Shown: positions 1 to 11,214 of the stretch, in pieces | Numbering within the stretch: position 1 is the first letter of the stretch | Layout: every line of letters starts with the position of its first letter | NCBI RefSeq assembly: GCF_023065955.2 | Contig: NW_026622997.1 | Coordinates: 20,130,001 to 20,194,000, forward strand | Direction of reading: 5' to 3' | Source of the DNA: Ursus arctos | Taxonomy: Eukaryota > Chordata > Mammalia > Carnivora > Ursidae | DNA: 64,000 bases | Notes under the pieces: generated by a model | What the model was told of the DNA's origin: nothing | Database searches by the model: none | The model's input: only the letters and a program-made list of their open reading frames with translations | Position numbers and translations under genes: made by a program

Positions 1-1600
1 CGAAAGAACTTTTTTTTTTCCTTTATGAATGAACGGGCATGTGTCTTATTTGAGAAAACACATCATTAATGATTTCTTTTCGGATGCTCTGAATTATTCC
101 ATCAATGAGATGCTAGCTTCTAGAGATTCAGCGATGTCATCAAAAATTGAGAAATTCAATCAGTGGTCAAGCTAAGAGACAGAAAATCTGGCATGGGAAA
201 AGACTGGGTGGAGATGAGATGCAGAATTTAGGGGATATCTAATACATTCCAAACATGACAGTGATGACATTCCATCTTCTGCCTGACCGGACAGGGCTCC
301 AGGGAGACACTTCCTTTGAGATACTCCATCCCCACTGCCAAGTCTCTACCTCCGTGCACCTCGGCTGGACGTTTTGGAAGGCAAAGTACCACCGAGGACA
401 AGAGAACAAGAACCGGGTCGACATCAAGGTTCCGAGGTAAGCCCCGCAGTCCCGCTTCTAGAGTCTCCACTGAAACTCTATCCTAAGAAACCAGGGCCAG
501 GGTGCCGCCATGGGGGACACGTGAGATGAGACAGCCTGCCTCTCCAAAGCTGTCACACTCAGGAGTATTGAGAGGAAAGGGAAAAGAGCACTCACACGCA
601 GAACATCCACATTAGGGAATACCAAGCAAGAGCCAATTAGGACGACCATTTGGCACTGCAGCCTCATGCATATGAAACAGGGCACCCGGCATCAATGAGC
701 AGTAATGCACGGGGGTTGTGGGAACGCTCTAACGGCAGCATATCAAACACTGCACACCTCCGTCTTTCTAACTCCCATTAGCTCACCCTTGTCTGGATGA
801 AAAGAGCTCAGTGAATCAATTGCTTCTGTTGAACTGTTTATATATTTTCCAAGTCCTGATTAGGCCATTAGTCACCGACCATATTGCGCAGTAAACGAGA
901 GTACCTGTAATTATGCAACTTCCCAAGAACATTCAGACAGCATTTACAGTGAGACCACGGTGCCAGCAAAATGTGAAAGGGAGATTATTCGTCAGCAGTT
1001 TTAAGAACCGTGCACTTAAATGCCAAATGAAATATATGCATGGCAGATAGCAGAAGCTGGGGGGTGGAGGGGGGCGAGGAACACTGAAAGCACCAACATT
1101 TACTCTTCCGAACATAGTAGAGCCTTGAAAATGAAAGCCGCCCTGTGTCACCAACAGCCCCATGAAATAGACATCAATGTGTTCTCTCCTCTCCGATGGT
1201 CATGTCAGGAAGAGCCTGGATAAAACGCAAGCACCCCAGGTAAAGAACAACTGACTCTTGACTCCTTGGTCTGCAGCTCGTTCTCCTTCAGAGGATCCCC
1301 CCCACCCACTTCCACCTGTCAACATCCGTATCCGGATGCAGGGAGCATGGGGTCCTAACGTGAAGACTCTCCCTTCTCCTTTGGGCTCTCCACCCTCCTC
1401 GATGGTATGCACGCGCGATCAGCAAACATTATGTAATCCTCTATTTGAGGAGTTCCCATTCAAAATCCTAAAGAACATTTCTAGAAGGAAAAGAAGGGAC
1501 AATGTAACGTGACATTTCATGTCTTTTACCAGGACGCTGAGCCACCTACCCACACACTGCCTGGGAGAGACCAGTGACAGACAATGAGGGAAGGTGTTCG
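1..1600. other. Unique sequence, no gene or recognised repeat
   Basis: I recognise no transposon or exon here. Open frames stay under about 85 codons and overlap each other on both strands, as expected by chance. The AT-rich stretch around 821-915 has the look of ungapped conserved non-coding DNA (runs of TTTATATATTTT and TAATTATGC), but that is only an impression. Confidence 0.5.
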
Positions 1601-1632
1601 TTTGTTTGTTTGTTTGTTTGTTTGTTTGTTTT
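1601..1632. repeat. (TTTG)n microsatellite
   Basis: Seven uninterrupted TTTG units followed by TTTT. There is no SINE attached, so it is a free-standing tetranucleotide repeat and probably length-variable. Confidence 0.9.
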
Positions 1633-3289
1633 CAAGAAAATTTGCAAGGGGTCAGCTCCTTGAAACTCCCAGAGGAGAAATGGGAGATCATGGATCATGA
1701 CAAATGGGTCAGAGCCTCTCCATTTACTGTACGTAATAATATAAGCAACAACCTTCCAAAGAGTGTTTTATGGTATTTTTCATGGCCAGGCTGTCACTCT
1801 TGGGTCCGCTAATCCTCACTTTGCTACTTCTATTCGTACGCTTTATATGTATTTATTTGTTGAGTTATATATTTTAGCTGAACTTGGAATGACAGCTATT
1901 TTTAAGAGGCTGTGCCAAGACAGGTCAGGAGGAACCTCAGAAACCTGGCTCACGGTGGCTCTGGCATAAGGAACCTTGACAGCCAAAACCAACCAGAAAG
2001 CTGATGAGATCCAGGTTTCCAAAACACTAGCAGAAAGGCATCCTTCCCTCTGCTTTCTTCCATAAAACTTTTGCAAAAACAAAAAAAAATTTTTTACCCA
2101 AGAGGACTCCTTTTTTCATGCAACCAACCACTTCCTTGTGTGTTCAGGGTGAAAATTTAGAGGTCTGCGTGCCGAGGTCTAGCTGCAAGCAGGATACAGC
2201 TTTCTTCACCTGGGACTGAGACAAGGTGCGAGACAGGCGTGGTGGCCCACGGGCCAGCACCGCGGGCACTTCTGACACAGCTGCCTTCTGAGTTTCTCCA
2301 CTGACAGCCTTCCAAAACTAATTGCGGCTGTTAGGATAAAGACGGCAGTTTCTCAGCTTCAGTGCCTTTAAGGTTATTTCCACTTTCCACCTCTGTTAAC
2401 TGTCCTGCAGGAGCTTCGGACACAGAGCCCTCCTCCCTTACTACTCCTAAGGTGGAGGTGTTCAGAAGAAAACCTTCTCACTCCTCATCAGAGAGCCGAA
2501 GGCCTGTGTCCTTTGTCTTCCGTGTTTCGGAGATGACAGTCGGCGGGTTTGGGGACTACTGGACCATGTTTAGGACAGGCAGACTCTTGGACTGAGGCTT
2601 GGGACAAACAAACCTTTCACATGAGTCCTTAAAAACAGACAGTGTTCTGTTTGAATTTTTGAGCCCCATTCTAGTACAAACATGCTTGGCATCCGTGCCA
2701 AAGAGTTTTCTTCTTGGCCAACGGCTCTGCTGTCACCATGGATATTACCACTTTGGGTCCCTGCAGCCTTCTCTCTTCTGCGGCCACTCGTCCTCTTTCC
2801 CCTGAGCTATTCTCTGTGTACAGGCTACGTATGTGGATGCCAGTGAGCTGTCAGAGCCTCCGGCAGGGGCATGGTTCATGCCACACTTGTCCCAGCCTCT
2901 CCCTGGTCTGGCACAGCGACAGATGGCCACTGCATTCCTCACTTGTCTGTTACTCCAACGCAGACCGTGGGGCCAAGAAATCCAGCCCATGACTGATCCC
3001 ATGAAGACACAGGGACATCCTGAGATCCCCCTTCACTCCAGGGACCATTTTCACGCTTGTCCCCAATGTCTAGGAAGGAGAGATGGGAGAGAGAAATAAC
3101 CTTTCTCAGCTCTCCTCTCTATGCCTTTGGAAAGAGCTTAGACTTATCTGACCGCAAACAAGCAGCAGCCCTTGGAAATGATAAATTCTATACCCCTCTC
3201 CCATTTGAAAGTGTTCTTCCGTAGAGGCCCAATTCCTTGTTGGATTGCTTCCTGCTGACTAAGGACGATATTCCCCCTAGGGATTGATT
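1633..3289. other. Unique sequence, no gene or recognised repeat
   Basis: No transposon heads or tails, no splice-bounded exon and no CpG island. The only compositional oddity is a run of A's followed directly by T's near 2083-2096. The open frames around 2362-3099 lie on both strands over the same bases and show no known motif. Confidence 0.45.
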
Positions 3290-3600
3290 GAAACTTAAGA
3301 GTTGGAAATGGTCTTAAAGATCATTCGATTTGGTGGTCCCCCAAACTGAAAATGCCTACTAGCCACTGTAGCACAAAGTTTCCTGGGACTCAAACTCCCT
3401 CCCCACCTTAAGCTCTCGGATAATTCGGTAGACGCCTGATGGGGGACCTAGAGCTACTCCAGGGGGCTCTGAAGCCACATCTGAAAACCACTGATATAAT
3501 CCAACTTCCTTATTTTTCCTAAGGCCCAGAAATTTAGGTTACTTGCCAAAGGCCGCACAATAATGACGAGCCTGACTTCCGTGTACTTTCTGGTGTGGCC
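3290..3600 (-). repeat. Old MIR/MIR3-like SINE, split by a hAT-like element
   Basis: The left piece (about 3290-3332) reads like the 'ggaccttagagatcatctagtcc' end of MIR3-type elements on the minus strand. The right piece (about 3498-3600) continues with 'cctaaggcccagaaattt' and 'ttacttgccaaaggccgcac', which match the usual '...gaggcccagag...ttgcccaaggtcacac' core. Identification is by memory of the consensus and the divergence is high. Confidence 0.45.
3335..3495. mobile_element. hAT-Charlie-like non-autonomous DNA transposon, degraded
   Basis: The segment starts with 'ggtggtcccccaaactg' and ends with 'gaaaaccactg', the inverted CAGTGGTT-type ends typical of Charlie/MER elements. It sits inside the MIR-like copy, whose two halves rejoin across it. 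I cannot name the family, and no clean 8-bp target duplication is visible. Confidence 0.4.
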
Positions 3601-3883
3601 AGACCACTGACATTCTTTACCTGCATTTAGTATTTAGTAAAGCTCCAGTCATTTAGTCTCTGCTAATAAAGATAACGTCTTCTTACGGCTATACAATTCA
3701 ATTTCTTTGAATTTATTGCATCACCTATACATTTTTGGTCTTACACACAAGTGTCACCTTTCTTAAATGAGGAGCGTTTTCTAAAAAAAGTACAGATTCT
3801 TCATTAATTTACCTTCATATTCTAGAGGTGACAGAGGCCTCGTGGAAAACAAATGAGAAGCACTGAATCAAATTTTCTGTAGG

Positions 3884-4093
3884 GGGACGCCTGGGTGGCT
3901 CAGTCGGTTAGGCATCTGCCTTTGGCTCAGGTCATGAACTCAGGGTCCTGAGATCAGGCCCAACGTCGGGCTCCCTGCTCAGTGGGGAGTCTGCTTCTCT
4001 GTTTCCCTCTGCCCCTCCTCACCCCAGCTTGTGCTCTCTGACTTTCTCTATTTCTCTGTAAAATAAATAAATAAAATCTTTAAAAAAAAAATT
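3884..4093 (+). mobile_element. Can-SINE (SINEC), full length
   Basis: tRNA-derived head 'acgcctgggtggctcagtcgg' with A/B-box-like regions, a C/T-rich middle, then AAATAAATAAAATCTTT and poly(A). It is flanked by an 11-bp perfect duplication TTTTCTGTAGG at 3873-3883 and 4094-4104, the signature of L1-driven insertion. Confidence 0.95.
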
Positions 4094-4159
4094 TTTTCTG
4101 TAGGAAAACCAAGGAAATGGTCAATGAACCAAATATTTGTTAACCTCTCCAAATAACAT

Positions 4160-4177
4160 GCACACACACACACACAA
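4160..4177. repeat. Short (CA)n repeat
   Basis: About eight CA units just downstream of the SINE. Confidence 0.8.
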
Positions 4178-5334
4178 CTAGCCTTCTACTTGTGGCTCTA
4201 GGAATTACTTATTGCCTGGGAAAGGACTTAAATGCTTTCACTCTATGTCCCGCGAACGTATACGTGTGCTATAAATTTTGTTCACTGTCGTGTGCCATTT
4301 TGATCCCTAGTGTCATTTGCACAACAGCCTCTAATATCTATGAGGGTAAAAGAATAAAACTGCATTCTGCTAAGCTATTGTACCACTAAGGCTTCTGCCG
4401 AAGGACAGAGGCCTCTCCACCCCGCCATCATCCAGCCCTGTTATTCAGAATGAGTGGGTACGGAGCACTGGGTTTCCCCTTTTCTGGTGAGGAACAACTG
4501 AGTGAGTAAATAGTGAGGGCACCACAGGGAGTCCCCCCACCCACAGACCCTTTTGAAAGAAATGCACACGACTGCCGCTGTACCCACACCACACACCAAA
4601 AAAACACCACTTTTAAAGTCAACTTCTTAAATAAAATCCAGCAGTACTCCTGTGAGAAGCTGAAGAAGAAAACACCTCTTTTTGTTCACTGTAAGGGGTA
4701 TCAAGGGGTTCTATTTAGTGAAACCGGAGTCTAATTTATAGGGCTGACATAAAATGTTTACAGGTGATTAAAAAAAAAAGTTAGAATTTACATCAAAATA
4801 GATCAGGAGACAGAGGGACCAGTCACTGTTCAACCTTTAAACTGTGAAAAGCTAAAACATTCCCTAAGTGTTTTTAAGCCCTTAACCAGAAAGATAACAA
4901 GGTAAAGATTATCTTCTTTTTCAATAAATTCTCTAAGAACAGGAAGCATTGACTTCAGCTCTCCCTATTTGTTATCTCTATTCTACATATGAACTCTTAA
5001 AAATGGAATGCTTCCAGAACAAATACATTCATTAAGTAATGGATTATTAATATATTTTTATATAAATTTTAAGTATTTCTGACAATTAAAAGAATATCAT
5101 AATACAGAATTTCCTTCATTGAATTTTTTTTGTTTTTGAAGAATCTTCCATACATGCCTGCGAATTCCCAAAATTGCAAACTAAAAAAAAATACTCAAGA
5201 TATGTTCACTCTTAGCTTCTTAACACTACGATCTTGCAGGGCATGATGGCACAGGCAATAACATTTTCAGTAATAATTTGTTACCCAGAGTATATATCAT
5301 CATCCCAAAATATATAACACAGAGTCTACAATTT
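4178..5334. other. Unique AT-rich sequence, nothing recognised
   Basis: I see no transposon, exon or RNA gene. From about 4740 on, the stretch is strongly AT-rich with many in-frame stops. Confidence 0.45.
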
Positions 5335-5348
5335 AAAAACCGTATCAG

Positions 5349-5494
5349 GGGCACCTGGGTGGCTTAGCTGATTATAAGTCCGACTCTTGATCTCAGCTCA
5401 GGTCTTGATCTCAGGGTCATGAGTTCAAGACCTGCATTGTGCTCCACACTGGGTATGGAGCCTACTTAGAAAAAATAAATAAAATTAAAAAAAT
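5349..5494 (+). mobile_element. Can-SINE, short form
   Basis: The head 'gcacctgggtggcttagctg' is followed by the tRNA-related body and ends 'ggagcctacttagaaaaaataaat', without the long C/T-rich tract of its neighbours. Flanking duplications AAAAACCGTATCAG (5335-5348) and AAAAACCATATCAG (5495-5508) differ by one base. This is a known older SINEC layout rather than a truncation. Confidence 0.92.
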
Positions 5495-5508
5495 AAAAAC
5501 CATATCAG

Positions 5509-6940
5509 ACTCTGAAATATATGATGTATCTTTGTGAACTTCCACCATTATACTTTTCTGAAGTAGTATGTCCAGGGGCATGAGAAACAGAGGCCATTCA
5601 AATCTAGTAACACACCATGTTAGTGAATTATCTTAACAGTTCTTGCCCTAATTAAGACCAGTAAGAAAGGCAGCCATCCAATATTCAAACAGACAGCCAA
5701 AGCTTCTGGTTGTATCATTATTCACATCATAGGGGTCCACCTCAAAGGCATGCAACACACAGGTTTAGGAACATGATGCAGAAAAGAAATGTTTTTGTAA
5801 AATGGATTACTGGGGAAAAGTGACTTATCCGAAATAAAGATCCTTGGCCACTAGAACCACTCAATTTTACACTCTAGGCTAGAAACAGAAAAGATTAAAT
5901 AATATATTCATAAGCAGTGCCAATTTTTCCATCAATTAACAAGCAGGAGACCATACAAGCATTTTAAGGCAAGATTTTTTTTTAAGTCCTACAAACACAA
6001 GTACGGCCTCTCCAGAGTATTTTTTTTTAAAACATAATTTATTTAAAGACGTAAACAAAGTCAACCAAATAAACAACAAATATTTACTGAGAACCTTCTA
6101 TGTGGCTAAGATTATGTTTCTAAGTCCCAAGCACTTTCAGGATATTTACAAAATTATTTAACTTTATAAAGTATTTCAATAAATAATGCAGTCTTCCAAA
6201 ATGTGCACGGGGCTGTAATTCCATCTAGTTTCTACGATGACACTATAAACCTTGGATGGAATTACAATCTTAATGGGAACAATCAGGGTGTGCTACTGCA
6301 CACACTTGGGGAGTCCATGATGAACTCAGTTTCTAAAATAATAACCAGCAAGCCAATGGCATGTAATTACAACCAGGAAGCCAAGCTGTCTGCTGGCTAG
6401 TATAGCAGAAACATTCAGTTGAAAGTACCACTCACCTCACTATGGCAAAATCTATGTAATATATCTGAAAAACTTCTTCCTCTCTAAAATGTAAACCTTC
6501 TAAACTTTTGGGCTGAGAAAATTTCCACTAGGGTCTCCCTGATACATGTGTTCTACATCAGTGATGACAAGACCTTCTAGATACTACCAGTAAAATCTCA
6601 GAATCTCCTAATATCACCTTCATACATCTAAAATGTAAACTCCAAAAAGTCCAATATATTAGGAAACGGGGGGCGGGGGGGAGCAATGCTCAAGGGCCCT
6701 AGGAAATGACTGGCATTTCTTCTAATTCTTTGGGACTAGCCTGACATTTATTAACATAAACAAAGCAAAATGCCTTGTGTCTGTAAGAGGGGAAAAAAAT
6801 AAAGATTTATCTAGAGAGATTAAATTCTGGGCTGTAGAAAAATGAACTTAGAAACAGACCCAGAATTTCCCTGGGAAAACAAAAGACAATGACACTATGA
6901 ATCAGCATTTTTTCTCAAGCAGCCTAGAATAAAAGAAGAA

Positions 6941-6944
<4 letters not shown>
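5509..6944. other. Unique AT-rich sequence
   Basis: No gene or transposon recognised. A G-rich run (about 6667-6683, CGGGGGGCGGGGGGG) stands out in otherwise AT-rich sequence. Confidence 0.45.

Positions 6945-6982
<38 letters not shown>
6945..6982. repeat. (AC)19 microsatellite
   Basis: Nineteen uninterrupted AC units. It is long enough to be length-polymorphic. Confidence 0.95.
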
Positions 6983-6984
<2 letters not shown>

Positions 6985-8043
6985 GATAGCAGACACCGTG
7001 AGGCATGAAGGCAAAGATACACTCAAACTTAAATGACATATTTGTATTTAGGACACACATGATTTCCTTGATATTTCATGCCTTTGTCATACGTAACTTT
7101 ATTTGGTACTTGTAAAGTCACCCAAACTCCATCAATCAGTCAATCAGTATTGCCATAGCAACCAGGAGACACCCCCCCCCCCCCGCCAAAAAAAATTCTC
7201 TGCCAGAAATCCTCACCAAACAATATATAAGGCATGAAGAAACTTTACTTTCATATGTGGCCACTTCCAAAACCATAATGCTTCTATCAGCAATGGTATG
7301 TGACAGTCCCTTGAAAACCCAGTTCACTGAGAGACGCCTTGTGGATTACATGTCACTGGGTTCCTGTATCACTGACTTGAGAACTTTCTAATAACATTAG
7401 CTCTTAAATTCATTTTCAAGCTCTAGGGATTTATGTATACTGTATCATGGTGGTTACTTAAAGTAAAAAGTATCAAGATAGGAGGCAAAAAAAAAAAAGT
7501 GATGAATTTCCATGATAATGAGGCATATCATTTAGTGACTTTACTTAAAAAGCCTTCCTATTAAGAAGGGCTGGGGGGGTTACACGATGTCTGTCTCCTG
7601 GGAGTCCGTCCCTCCCTATAACTTGAGAAACACATGCTTGGTGCCAAGTCAATAAAGAATTCTTGAAACAGCTCTGAATTCACAGACAGAATAAGTGGAG
7701 ACAAGGTTCTAAGCTCAGCTCCACAGGCAAGTTGGTACATGAATACCAAGTCAACAGCTCGAGGCTTCCCTGGCCGAGGACCTCTTTATCGATGACAGGT
7801 GAAACCCCTAACTTTGGCTTCCTCCATAGGACACCAACTACATTCAGAAATAGTGAAGTCCTGCTTAACACTGAAGGCTGAATAATTTTTCATAAGTTGT
7901 AACATCCTCTTGGATGGCATCGGGCCAGCTAGTCTTAGCATAATATGGCAACCCAAAAATACAAGGGTAATGGGGAAAAGAGGGAATTCCTTATATGCCT
8001 GCTTTCCACAAAATATTGACATTCCATCTGCCTTCCTCCTGCA
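6983..8043. other. Unique sequence with a C13 run
   Basis: No exon or repeat family recognised. A run of 13 C's at 7172-7184 is followed by 'gccaaaaaaaa'. The small open frames at 7561-8058 on the minus strand overlap in different frames and carry no motif. Confidence 0.45.
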
Positions 8044-8087
8044 AGACTCAAAATGCAACCGACTTTAGTATTTGCAAACACTACCTG
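8044..8087 (+). repeat. Copy 1 of a 44-bp dispersed direct repeat
   Basis: Begins 'agactcaaaatgcaaccg' and ends 'caaacactacctg'. It matches 9459-9502 at 42 of 44 bases in the same orientation. Neither copy lies in a transposon I recognise. Confidence 0.9.
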
Positions 8088-8283
8088 CTCAGTGACAAAT
8101 GGGGCTACCTAAAAAGCAATGCCCTTCCAAAACTACCAATAAACTACTTCATAAAATTTAATTTAGTATCTTGAGATTTCCACTAATGATACTCGGATAG
8201 CCACCAGAAGCTGGTTAGACAGCTTTCTCCTTTTCCCAGGTGCTTTACTGAAAGGAAGCATGGGAATAGATGTGCTTAGTGAT

Positions 8284-8285
<2 letters not shown>

Positions 8286-8327
<42 letters not shown>
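8286..8327. repeat. (GT)21 microsatellite
   Basis: Twenty-one uninterrupted GT units. It is the longest dinucleotide repeat in the window. Confidence 0.95.
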
Positions 8328-8328
<1 letters not shown>

Positions 8329-9033
8329 GAAACACACTACCTTCCCTATATGCAGAGGGGATTTCCTGCCTGGCATATTTTAGAGCACACGGAGACAATA
8401 CTTATTCTTTAGGGCAGAGCTTGTGAGTCAGGCAGTGCTATGGGATGGCAATGCATGAGGTCTGCTGAAGTCACAGGAAAGCAAGTTTAGGGCCTGGGGC
8501 TGTTCTATTCCAGATGAAAAAGAATGGAAAAGGAGATGAACTTTGTTGGCTATTAAAAATTTTTTTAAACAAATTCCTCATCTGTTTCCTCATTTGGAGT
8601 TTTTAGCCACTATAGAGGGAGATGAAACAAACAAAAATGGCACTATTCCGGATTCCTAAAGGAACGTTGGAAGAACCCAGCTGTTTTCTTTAAAAGCATT
8701 GTTTGTGCTCCGGCTGAATAACCTCTAGGAGAAAGAGGATGATCCTGATAAACTTGACCATGATCTGCAATACTCCACTCTATCAGCAACTTGACTTTGT
8801 CCAGCGAACAGAGCCCAGTACTGCTATGCCTCCTCCTGGAAACTAGATACGCGAAGGACATTTATTTATTCACATTACCAAAGAGATTAGCTCCAAAGTT
8901 CTCTTGAACATTTTACAGCCTTCCAGCAGCTCCTCATTCTTCACAGGTAATTAACCTCTTGATGGGCTTAGAGCAGCAACAGTGTTAGAAGCCACAACAC
9001 ATTGATGATAAGTTACAAACCAGGGGAGAGGAT
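8328..9033. other. Unique sequence, nothing recognised
   Basis: No transposon or exon. The minus-strand frame at 8643-8861 has no known motif and no splice context. Confidence 0.4.
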
Positions 9034-9077
9034 AATTGGAAAATAGATTTCCAGGCTCATTGGAAAATATATTTCCA
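9034..9077. repeat. Two-copy 25-bp tandem repeat with palindromic core
   Basis: ATTGGAAAATAGATTTCCA (9034-9052) recurs as ATTGGAAAATATATTTCCA (9059-9077), one mismatch, 25 bases apart. Each core is nearly self-complementary (TGGAAA...TTTCCA). Confidence 0.8.
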
Positions 9078-9136
9078 TTTATTGAAGTAAGTACACTCAA
9101 CTTTTCAGGAACATGTGAATCACAACACTGCAGCAT

Positions 9137-9235
9137 TGGCAGGGACCTTAGAAAATCCTTCTGTTTCAACTCCTTTTCCGAATAATGAGAAAATGGTGGT
9201 ACAGATAGAGTGACGTGTCTGGACAGATTGAAAGC
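9137..9235 (-). repeat. MIR3-like relic
   Basis: 'ggcagggaccttagaaaatccttctgtttcaactcctttt...aatgagaaaatg' follows the '...ggaccttagagatcatctagtccaacccc...gatgagaaaactgagg' pattern of MIR3-type elements on the minus strand. Highly diverged. Confidence 0.45.
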
Positions 9236-9458
9236 AACACGAATTTAGTGAGCACTGTCTCAAGTCAGACGTGGCCACACAGCGCGGCATCCTCTTTCCC
9301 AGCAGGTCCCCTTCACAGATGGTGCAGTTCGAGCAACCCGTGCCTCCTGCCCTTGGGTCACCCGAAAACAAGTTAGGAAAGATCTAGGAAATAATGACTA
9401 AGCTCTGAAAACTGAGAATGAGACAAAAGAACAAGAGGAGATAAGAAAGGAGGCAAAA

Positions 9459-9502
9459 AGACTCAAAGTGCAACCAACTTTAGTATTTGCAAACACTACC
9501 TG
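9459..9502 (+). repeat. Copy 2 of the 44-bp dispersed direct repeat
   Basis: Same orientation as 8044-8087, offset 1,415 bases, two mismatches. Sequence on either side of the two copies is unrelated, so this is not a larger duplication that has decayed evenly. Confidence 0.9.
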
Positions 9503-9671
9503 TGCCTTTCATTCCCCTCGAATGAGTGTTGACATAATGTCACGCGCACTTCGTGCTTTCAGAAATGATGAGGGTGATGTGATGTCCGGGCAGAATTTCC
9601 CTGAAGGGGTCTCAGGTCCCAAATCACTATCTGCTCCTTTCATCACGGCCATCCTCAGGCAGAGTGGCAAA

Positions 9672-9785
9672 GCTCTGTGAGGACAGGAACCTTGTCTTTC
9701 TTGTTCATTATTAGATTCCCTAAACCTAGAGAGTACGTGGCACAAAGTGGGTACTCTGTAAAATTCACTGAAAGAATGAATAGAA
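9672..9785 (+). repeat. L2 LINE 3' end
   Basis: 'ctgtgaggacaggaaccttg' through 'acgtggcacaaagtgggtactctgtaaa' to 'gaaagaatgaat' matches the L2 3' terminus (agggcagggaccttgtctg...tgcctggcacatagtaggcgctcaataaatatttgttgaatgaat). Confidence 0.75.
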
Positions 9786-9901
9786 ACTCCTTCAAGGTAA
9801 GAAGAAAGATGCATAGTTTGGAAGTGCCAATGCAGTGCTATCATGCACGGTAGGAAAAAATGAAAAAAGAAATGCCTATGTAAAAGTCAAAAGAATGTTA
9901 A

Positions 9902-10121
9902 GGGGCGCCTGGGTAGCTTAGTCAGGGAAGCGTCTTGATTTTGGCTCAGGTCCCGATCTCAGGGTCCTGGGATGGATCCCCACGTCAGGCTCTGAGCTCC
10001 GAGGGGAGTCTGCTTGAGGATTCTCTCTCCCTCTCCTTCTGCCCCTCCCCATGCTTGCTTTCTTTCTCTCTCTCCCTTGCTGTCTCTCTCTAAAATAAAT
10101 AAATAAATAAATCTTTTTTTT
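9902..10121 (+). mobile_element. Can-SINE, full length
   Basis: Head 'ggggcgcctgggtagcttag', C/T-rich tract, (AAAT)n and a T-rich/A-rich tail. The short duplication AATGTTAA occurs at 9894-9901 and again at 10123-10130. Confidence 0.93.
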
Positions 10122-10269
10122 AAATGTTAAAAGATGGGAAGGTATGTATTTATTAAAAAATGAGGTATGCTAAAAGGGTAAAGCACCCACTAAGCAGTTA
10201 CCTACATCTATTAAGTAGGTACCCCAGTTAAGCCAATAGGGTTCCTGTGTTAGAAAGAGCCTCCAGGGG

Positions 10270-10459
10270 CCACAGAGGGGAGGGGGGTGGGGGAATGGGA
10301 TAGGCCGGTGATGGGTAGTAAGGAGGGCACGTATTGCATGGTGCACTGGGTGTTATACACAACTAATGAATCATTGAGCCTTACATCGGAAACCGGGGAT
10401 GTACTGTATGGTGACTAACATAATATAATAAAAAATCATTATAAAAAAAAAAAAAAGAA
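10270..10459 (+). mobile_element. 5'-truncated L1 (carnivoran), 3' UTR only
   Basis: 'ggtgatgggtagtaaggagg', 'gtgcactgggtgttatac', 'gatgtactgtatggtgac' and 'taatataataaaaaa' are the terminal 3' UTR of carnivoran L1s, ending in poly(A). The 18-bp target AGAAAGAGCCTCCAGGGG occurs perfectly at 10252-10269 and 10460-10477. The copy is only about 190 bp, a typical severely 5'-truncated insertion. Confidence 0.9.
10277..10299 (+). other. G-quadruplex-capable purine tract in the L1 3' UTR
   Basis: Four G-runs (4, 6, 5 and 3 G's) separated by A, T and AAT. A G-rich polypurine tract is a known feature of mammalian L1 3' UTRs. Confidence 0.75.
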
Positions 10460-10474
10460 AGAAAGAGCCTCCAG

Positions 10475-10667
10475 GGGCGCCTGGGTGGCGCAGTCGTTAA
10501 GTGTCTGCCTTCGGCTCAGGGCGTGATCCCGGCATTCCGGGATCGAGTCCCACATCGGGCTCCTCCGCTGAGAGCCTGCTTCTTCCTCTCCCACTCCCCT
10601 GCTGTGTTCCCTCTCTCGCTGGCTGTCTCTCTGTCACATAAATAAATAAAATCTTTTAAAAAAAAAA
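10475..10667 (+). mobile_element. Can-SINE, bear/panda-like subfamily, inserted at the L1 tail
   Basis: Carries the 'cgcagtcgttaagtgtctgcc' and 'gggcgtgatcccggcattccg' variant. The target AAGAAAGAAAGAGCCTCCAG (10455-10474), which includes the downstream duplication and poly(A) of the adjacent L1, is repeated at 10668-10691 with a 4-base GAGC doubling. It therefore inserted after the L1, at the L1's A-rich 3' end. Confidence 0.95.
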
Positions 10668-10691
10668 AAGAAAGAAAGAGCGAGCCTCCAG

Positions 10692-11214
10692 CCCGAAGCA
10701 CACCACCAAGAAAGCATGGTAAAGGATGGCAGACTGTCACTGAGAAGATACCTTGAACACACAGATAAAAACCAAGCAAATGTGGTTGGAATGATGGACA
10801 AATGGCAGCTCTAGGCGCTGCGCGTTCAGACAGAATAAAAGTGAACCTTGTGTGTTTTCTAATGAGTTCTATGTAGTTTATATAATTGTTGGCAACCACT
10901 GACATCAACATTGCTCTTTGTGATTTTCAGGTCAAACCTCTACTTCATGATCACTTTGGGTTCTTGGCCAACTTGCTAGCTCTCTAAAGACACGAAGTTA
11001 TAAGTCGAGACAAGTGCAGCTGGGTATAATAGTATTAACATATCTAATTATCAGATTTGCCTATTTTCACGATGCAAGAAAAACAATATATCCCTTTAAT
11101 ACACCCACGTTCACACAAGGGGAAACAAATATGATAGCATCTTTGAAAACTTTTCATATGGTTTTGGCCATTGTGAATAAATGATCATTGAAACAATTTT
11201 TGAAAATAAAGGCT
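10692..11214. other. Unique sequence, nothing recognised
   Basis: No exon, no transposon. The long minus-strand open frame over 10516-10911 owes its right half to this segment and its left half to the antisense SINE, so it is not a gene. Confidence 0.45.

Noticed and set aside
10516..10911. 131-codon minus frame, and similar frames at 28761-29168, 44931-45155 and 60672-60908
   Set aside because: They read through SINE or L1 sequence; the recurring peptide text is translated SINE.
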